Source of the DNA: Prevotella sp. CAG:1031
GTDB taxonomy: Bacteria; Bacteroidota; Bacteroidia; Bacteroidales; Muribaculaceae
NCBI GenBank assembly: GCA_000431215.1
Contig: HF985615.1
Coordinates: 1-18,045, forward strand
DNA: 18,045 nucleotides
Direction: 5' to 3'
Each line of letters begins with the position of its first letter. The stretch's first letter is position 1. Under the pieces are notes generated by a model. The model made no database searches. It saw nothing but the letters and a program-made list of their open reading frames with translations, and was not told the DNA's origin. Positions 14,287-18,045 of this stretch are shown here, piece after piece. Both the position numbers and the translations under genes were made by a program.

Positions 14287-14387
14287 ATTACACCCTAAAA
14301 GGTGTAATTCTAAATTATTCCAATAATTTTATACCCTTTATGGTGCAATAATAAATATAATCACTATATTTGCACCCATACGGGTAT
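14286..14387 (+). promoter_or_regulatory. Promoter and inverted-repeat operator array of the hip operon
   Basis: The -7 box TATATTTG (14365-14372) matches TAnnTTTG. Around it are four half-sites of the form GGTGYAA: AATTACACC (14286-14294) with GGTGTAATT (14301-14309), and ATGGTGCAA (14340-14348) with TTGCACC (14370-14376). The second pair overlaps the -7 box. An outer pair, ATACCC (14331-14336) and GGGTAT (14382-14387), extends that symmetry. The centres of the two pairs lie about 61 bp apart. This is a likely site for the operon's own HTH protein. The first pair also follows the WbqC stop and could serve as a weak terminator. Confidence 0.55.
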
Positions 14388-14393
14388 ATCGCC

Positions 14394-14597
14394 ATGACTC
14401 AATTAGCAAAATACGTAAAAGAGATGCGTAAGCTATACGGACTTACGCAGATCGATCTGTCTCAGAAAGCAGGCGTAGGTCTTCGTTTCGTGCGTGAATT
14501 GGAACAAGGCAAAGAAACACTGCGCCTTGACAAGGTTAATCAGGTTTTAGCGCTCTTCGGCGCTGAAATGTCACCTAAGAGAACTGAAAGCCGATAA
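14394..14597 (+). CDS. hipB: HipB-like antitoxin, XRE-family DNA-binding protein
   Basis: 67 residues, nearly all one helix-turn-helix (XRE/HTH_3): LTQIDLSQKAGVGLRFVREL is the turn and recognition helix, followed by EQGKETLRLDKVNQVLALFG. This matches the Y4mF-type antitoxin motif often found before hipA-like genes. It should bind as a dimer to the inverted repeats in front of its own gene and repress the operon. The ATG at 14394 is chosen over an upstream TTG (14370), which lies in the -7 box. The hipS-like gene begins 54 bases after its stop. AT-richer than recA and glmS on either side, suggesting a later arrival. Confidence 0.85.
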   Translation: MTQLAKYVKEMRKLYGLTQIDLSQKAGVGLRFVRELEQGKETLRLDKVNQVLALFGAEMSPKRTESR

Positions 14598-14651
14598 TCA
14601 GTCAGCCCCAGAATCACAATACCAAACTTCTAATTCTAAATTCAGCCTTCT

Positions 14652-14975
14652 ATGAAACAGGCAAAAGTATTTTTGAAGGATATGTTTGCCGGAACTTTGA
14701 CCGAAGACGACATGGGCTATGAATTTCGTTATGAGCCAGATTACTTGAAATCAGAAAATGCTCTGCCGGTAAGCCTTACACTACCCCTGACAGAGAAGCC
14801 CTATCGCGACAAGATTCTGTTCCCGTTCTTTGACGGACTGATCCCGGAAGGATGGCTTCTCGACATAGCGGAGCAGAACTGGAAAATCTCAGCCCGCGAC
14901 AGATTCTCACTGCTACTTGCCTGTTGCAAGGACTGTATCGGCAACATTTCAATTCAACGAATAACTGATCAATGA
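14652..14975 (+). CDS. hipS: HipA N-terminal-domain protein (HipS-like)
   Basis: 107 residues. It matches only the N-terminal subdomain of HipA: KVFLKDMFAGTLTED at the start, then ALPVSLTLPLTEKPYRD, then FPFFDGLIPEGWLLD, and ISARDRFSLLLACCKDCIG before the end. In ordinary hipA this is fused to the kinase; here it is a separate gene. In the HipBST systems of E. coli the free small protein HipS acts as an antitoxin for the kinase HipT, so a similar role is likely by homology of layout. The stop overlaps the next ATG by four bases (ATGA), so translation is coupled. The symbol is by analogy and moderately supported. Confidence 0.75.
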   Translation: MKQAKVFLKDMFAGTLTEDDMGYEFRYEPDYLKSENALPVSLTLPLTEKPYRDKILFPFFDGLIPEGWLLDIAEQNWKISARDRFSLLLACCKDCIGNISIQRITDQ

Positions 14976-15922
14976 CTATGAAATGCCTTCATTGCTATAA
15001 GCCGTTGTCCGACGGTGAGGTCGATTATCACAAGGGATGTGCCCGCAGAATATTTGAATCGGCAATAGTGCCGGTGTTGCCATATACCCGAGCCAACATA
15101 AAGGAATTGGCGCGAGAGATCATTGCTGCAAGCACGACTGTTACAGGTGTGCAGGCAAAGCTATCGCTCGACATATCACGCGGAAAAGCCGGCGAGGCGC
15201 AACGTTTCACCATCGTAGGCCTATGGGGGAAATATATACTCAAACCCCAGACCGACCGCTTCGCTAATCTTCCGGAGAACGAAGATCTGACAATGCATAT
15301 GGCCGAAGCCGCAGGAATAAAGACAGTCCCCCATTCCCTGATAAGGTTCGCCGATGGCGAACTCTGTTATATCACCCGGCGCATTGACCGCACCAGACAA
15401 GGCGGAAAGATTGCCATGGAAGATATGTGCCAGTTATCTGAAAGACTCACCGAAGACAAATATAAGGGTTCTTACGAACGTATAGCAAAACTTATTCGTC
15501 AACATTCGGCAGCCCCATTGCTTGATGTCGTCAACTTCTGGGAAGTGGTCGTATTCTCGTGGCTTACCGGTAATGCCGATATGCATCTGAAAAACTTCTC
15601 ACTCTACCGTCCCGCCGATAATTACATGCTGGCTCCGGCCTATGATCTTTTGTCAACCGCCCTCGCGATGCCCGAAGACGACGAAGAGCTGGCTCTGACG
15701 CTCAACGGGAAGAAAAAGCGCATCAGGCGTAATGACTTTGAGAAGGCCATGCTGGAAAATGGCATGAAAGACAACGCAATAGCAAAGCTGTTTGACCGAT
15801 TCTCAAAATCCGTCCCCAAATGGCACGGACTGATAAACGAATCATTTCTGCCGAAGGCGTTGCAGAAAGCTTATCATGACAAGATCGATATAATGGCGAG
15901 AAGGCTGTCGATCATTGAATAA
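14972..15922 (+). CDS. hipT: HipA-like serine/threonine kinase toxin (HipT-like)
   Basis: 316 residues, the kinase core without the HipA N-subdomain. It starts with a small CxxC...HxxxC motif (C5, C8, H20, C23), probably zinc-binding, common in Bacteroidota members of this group from memory. The glycine-rich loop TGVQAKLSL starts near residue 58, the ATP-binding lysine is in YILKPQ (K91), EDMCQL follows, the catalytic loop is GNADMHLKN with Asp203 and Asn208, and the metal-binding aspartate is in AYDLLST (Asp225). All the catalytic residues are present, so the toxin looks active. HipA and HipT kinases phosphorylate aminoacyl-tRNA synthetases (GltX and TrpS); the target here is unknown. The second ATG (14978) is an alternative start two codons in. 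Confidence 0.8.
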   Translation: MTMKCLHCYKPLSDGEVDYHKGCARRIFESAIVPVLPYTRANIKELAREIIAASTTVTGVQAKLSLDISRGKAGEAQRFTIVGLWGKYILKPQTDRFANLPENEDLTMHMAEAAGIKTVPHSLIRFADGELCYITRRIDRTRQGGKIAMEDMCQLSERLTEDKYKGSYERIAKLIRQHSAAPLLDVVNFWEVVVFSWLTGNADMHLKNFSLYRPADNYMLAPAYDLLSTALAMPEDDEELALTLNGKKKRIRRNDFEKAMLENGMKDNAIAKLFDRFSKSVPKWHGLINESFLPKALQKAYHDKIDIMARRLSIIE

Positions 15923-15928
15923 TCAAGA

Positions 15929-15940
15929 AAAGCGCGCTTT
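15929..15940 (+). terminator. Possible weak terminator after hipT
   Basis: AAAGCGCGCTTT is a perfect 12-bp palindrome six bases after the hipT stop. The stem is short and the T tract only three, so it is a weak candidate. Confidence 0.3.
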
Positions 15941-16000
15941 CAGAGAACCAGTATAAACGGTCTCAATTAAACTTTTTAACGCCAGCGTCGGGGGCAATAG

Positions 16001-16031
16001 TTGGCGGATTGACAAATAATGACGATATTTG
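16001..16031 (+). promoter_or_regulatory. Candidate glmS promoter
   Basis: GATATTTG (16024-16031) matches TAnnTTTG except for the first base. TTGG at 16001-16004 sits 19 bases upstream in place of TTTG. The predicted leader to the ATG at 16150 is about 110 nt and holds a small hairpin (AAGCC, GTC, GGCTT near 16095). No glmS ribozyme is visible. Confidence 0.4.
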
Positions 16032-16149
16032 CACCGCAAACTTCTTTCCACCGACATCGACGACTGCCATGAAACGACTCAGACATTCCATGCAAGCCGT
16101 CGGCTTTCGTATCTGAATTTGTTGAATAACTATAACCTTCTTTTAAAAT

Positions 16150-17997
16150 ATGTGCGGAATAGTAGGTTACCTCGGCGATAAGCCGGCTTACGACATTCTT
16201 ATACAGGGACTTCACAGGCTCGAATACCGCGGCTACGACAGCAGCGGCATTGTCATCGAGAACGTTCAGGGACAAATACAGCTATGCAAGACCAAAGGCA
16301 AAGTTGCCAACCTTGAAGCCCTTGTAGGCGACCATAAGCCTGAAGGCTCGATAGGGATAGCCCACACCCGCTGGGCCACCCACGGCATTCCCAACGACAT
16401 CAACGCCCATCCTCAGGTAAGTTCCGACGGATCAATAGCGATCGTCCACAACGGCACTATCGAGAACTACAACATTCTGCGCGAAGCCCTGTCGCAGCAC
16501 GGATACACTTTTAAGAGCGAGACCGACACCGAGGTTCTCGTGCAGCTTATCCAATATGTGCGCGACACCAACAACTGTTCACTGCGCGATGCCGTCATCG
16601 AGGCCCTGCAACAGGTTGTCGGAGCCTATGCCGTCGCCGTTATCGAGACCGGCAACCCCGACCAGATTATCGGCGCCCGCAAAAGCTCTCCGCTGGTTAT
16701 CGGAATCGGCGAAAACGAGTTTTTCCTGGCCAGCGACGCCACCCCCTTCGTGGGCCTCACCGACAAGGTTGTCTACCTCGGCGACGACGAAGTTGCCCTC
16801 ATCCGCCGCGATAAGCCTTTGGAAATCACCAAGCTCAACGACGGAAGCCACCCCGATCTCGACATTCACACCCTGAACCTCAGTGTCGAGCAGCTTGAGA
16901 AAGGAGGCTACGAGACCTTCATGCTCAAAGAGATTTTCGAACAGCCCGAAACTCTGCGCGACTGCCTGCGCGGCCGAATCGTCGACAACGGCGAGCGCGT
17001 GGTTCTCAGCGGCGTTGTCGAGAACAAAGAAAAATTCCTCAACGCCAACCGCGTTGTCATAGTGGCCTGCGGAACATCGTGGCACGCCGCCCTCATCGGA
17101 AAACGCCTCATTCAGGAGATGTGCGCCATTCCCGTCGAAGTCGAATACGCCAGCGAATTCCGCTACTCCAATCCCGTCATCACCGACCGCGACATCGTAA
17201 TCTCGATAAGCCAGAGCGGCGAGACCGCCGATACTTTAGCCGCCATACAGCTCGCCCGCAGCAAAGGCGCTTTCGTCTACGGCATCTGCAACGTTGTCGG
17301 CGCTTCGATTCCACGCGAAACCCACAGCGGAACCTACATCCACGTCGGCCCCGAAATCGGCGTCGCCTCGACAAAGGCATTCACAGGCCAGGTCACAGTC
17401 CTGACCCTGCTTGCCCTCTGCGCCGGCCAGCTGCGCGGAACTATCTCGCAGCCCCATGTGCGCGAGGTCTGCCAGGGACTGCTGAGAATCCCCGAAGTCG
17501 TCAAGGAAGTGCTTAAGCTCGACGGTCAGATCCGCGATCTGTCGCGAATGTTCACCTACGCCCACAACTTCATTTATCTCGGACGCGGCTTCAACTATCC
17601 CACCGCCCTCGAGGGTGCCCTCAAGCTCAAGGAAATCAGCTATATCCATGCCGAAGGCTATCCCGCAGCCGAGATGAAACACGGCCCGATCGCCCTCATC
17701 GACCACGACATGCCTACCGTAATAATCGCCCCGACCGACTCGCTCTACGAGAAAGTTGTCAGCAATGTCCAGCAGGTTAAGTCTCGCGGCGGTCAGGTTG
17801 TCGCCATCATCAACAAGGGCAACGACAAAATGGCCGACATCGCCGACTACTGCCTCGAAATTCCGCCCGTGGCCGAATGTCTGACACCTATCATCGTTTC
17901 AATCCCCCTGCAGCTTCTTGCCTATTATATCGCCCGCAACAAGGGTTGCAACGTAGACATGCCGCGCAACCTCGCCAAATCGGTCACGGTTGAATAA
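16150..17997 (+). CDS. glmS: Glutamine--fructose-6-phosphate aminotransferase (isomerizing)
   Basis: 615 residues, full length for the family. It makes glucosamine-6-phosphate from fructose-6-phosphate and glutamine, the entry to peptidoglycan and amino-sugar synthesis. Cys2 in MCGIVGYLGDKPA is the nucleophile of the N-terminal glutaminase domain, with HTRWATHGIPNDINAHPQ and HNGTIENYN after it. Two SIS (sugar isomerase) domains follow: the first with ACGTSWHAALIGKRL, ISQSGETADTLAAI and GVASTKAFTGQ, the second with YLGRGFNYPTALEGALKLKE and AEMKHGPIALI. The C-terminus PRNLAKSVTVE matches the conserved tail with the catalytic lysine. The start is fixed by the nucleophile cysteine. The next gene begins 12 bases after the stop, so they are probably co-transcribed. 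Confidence 0.97.
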   Translation: MCGIVGYLGDKPAYDILIQGLHRLEYRGYDSSGIVIENVQGQIQLCKTKGKVANLEALVGDHKPEGSIGIAHTRWATHGIPNDINAHPQVSSDGSIAIVHNGTIENYNILREALSQHGYTFKSETDTEVLVQLIQYVRDTNNCSLRDAVIEALQQVVGAYAVAVIETGNPDQIIGARKSSPLVIGIGENEFFLASDATPFVGLTDKVVYLGDDEVALIRRDKPLEITKLNDGSHPDLDIHTLNLSVEQLEKGGYETFMLKEIFEQPETLRDCLRGRIVDNGERVVLSGVVENKEKFLNANRVVIVACGTSWHAALIGKRLIQEMCAIPVEVEYASEFRYSNPVITDRDIVISISQSGETADTLAAIQLARSKGAFVYGICNVVGASIPRETHSGTYIHVGPEIGVASTKAFTGQVTVLTLLALCAGQLRGTISQPHVREVCQGLLRIPEVVKEVLKLDGQIRDLSRMFTYAHNFIYLGRGFNYPTALEGALKLKEISYIHAEGYPAAEMKHGPIALIDHDMPTVIIAPTDSLYEKVVSNVQQVKSRGGQVVAIINKGNDKMADIADYCLEIPPVAECLTPIIVSIPLQLLAYYIARNKGCNVDMPRNLAKSVTVE

Positions 17998-18009
17998 ACC
18001 TCTTCAGCA

Positions 18010-18045
18010 ATGAAATCCACGGCCCGAATAATCGCTGCTGCGGCT
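18010..18045 (+). CDS. Start of a further gene, 3' truncated by the window
   Basis: The ATG at 18010 opens a frame of 12 codons to the window end (MKSTARIIAAAA), 12 bases after glmS. A lysine/arginine followed by an alanine/isoleucine run looks like the start of a signal peptide or membrane anchor. Nothing further can be said. Confidence 0.4.
   Translation, partial: MKSTARIIAAAA

Noticed and set aside
16024..16150. glmS ribozyme before glmS
   Set aside because: The leader shows none of the ribozyme's conserved core that I can recognise, and the phylum is not known for it.
1..18045. CRISPR arrays, tRNA or rRNA genes, insertion sequences
   Set aside because: No regularly spaced repeats, no T-arm consensus, no transposase or integrase frame and no terminal inverted repeats were seen.

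Overview
The window looks like a chromosomal segment of a Bacteroidota bacterium, most likely a GC-rich gut Bacteroidales (Muribaculaceae would fit; this is inference). The signs are several -7 elements of the Bacteroidales sigma type (TAnnTTTG), families largely confined to the phylum (DUF4301, DUF3822 beside rsmD, a BspA-type leucine-rich-repeat lipoprotein with a KDE export signal after the lipid cysteine), and GC-rich housekeeping genes interrupted by visibly AT-richer accessory stretches.

Layout. 1-2034: galM (5' end cut by the window) and galK, the start of the Leloir pathway, closed by a strong bidirectional terminator shared with the convergent DUF4301 gene (2112-3623, minus). 3624-3889: divergent promoter region with a 9-bp tandem repeat. 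3890-5320: polytopic membrane protein, possibly of the GT-C/DUF6056 type. 5321-9420: accessory island with a Fic AMP-transferase gene whose promoter appears to give a leaderless mRNA; a minus-strand pair made of a DUF2971-like gene translationally coupled to a surface lipoprotein gene broken by one in-frame TAG; a candidate structured leader RNA or attenuator upstream of that lipoprotein; and a decayed DUF1016/YhcG nuclease gene whose promoter is nearly a copy of the Fic promoter. The island ends in two perfect inverted repeats, the second overlapping the metK promoter.

9421-12277: metK, DUF3822 and rsmD, an operon with overlapping genes and a terminator. 12432-14286: recA followed by an overlapping WbqC-family gene. 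14287-15922: an AT-richer hipB/hipS/hipT-like tripartite kinase toxin-antitoxin module with an inverted-repeat operator array around its promoter. 15923-17997: glmS with a leader of roughly 110 nt. 18010-18045: the first codons of another gene.

The core genes serve central metabolism (galactose use, SAM synthesis, glucosamine-6-phosphate synthesis), ribosome maturation and recombination. The inserted genes are of the defence, toxin or surface type, and two of them are decaying. The observations most worth a second look are the candidate RNA switch at 8450-8660, the stop codon in perfect repeat register at 7742-7744, the duplicated Fic/DUF1016 promoter module, the HipBST-like operon with its operator array, and the structured metK leader.
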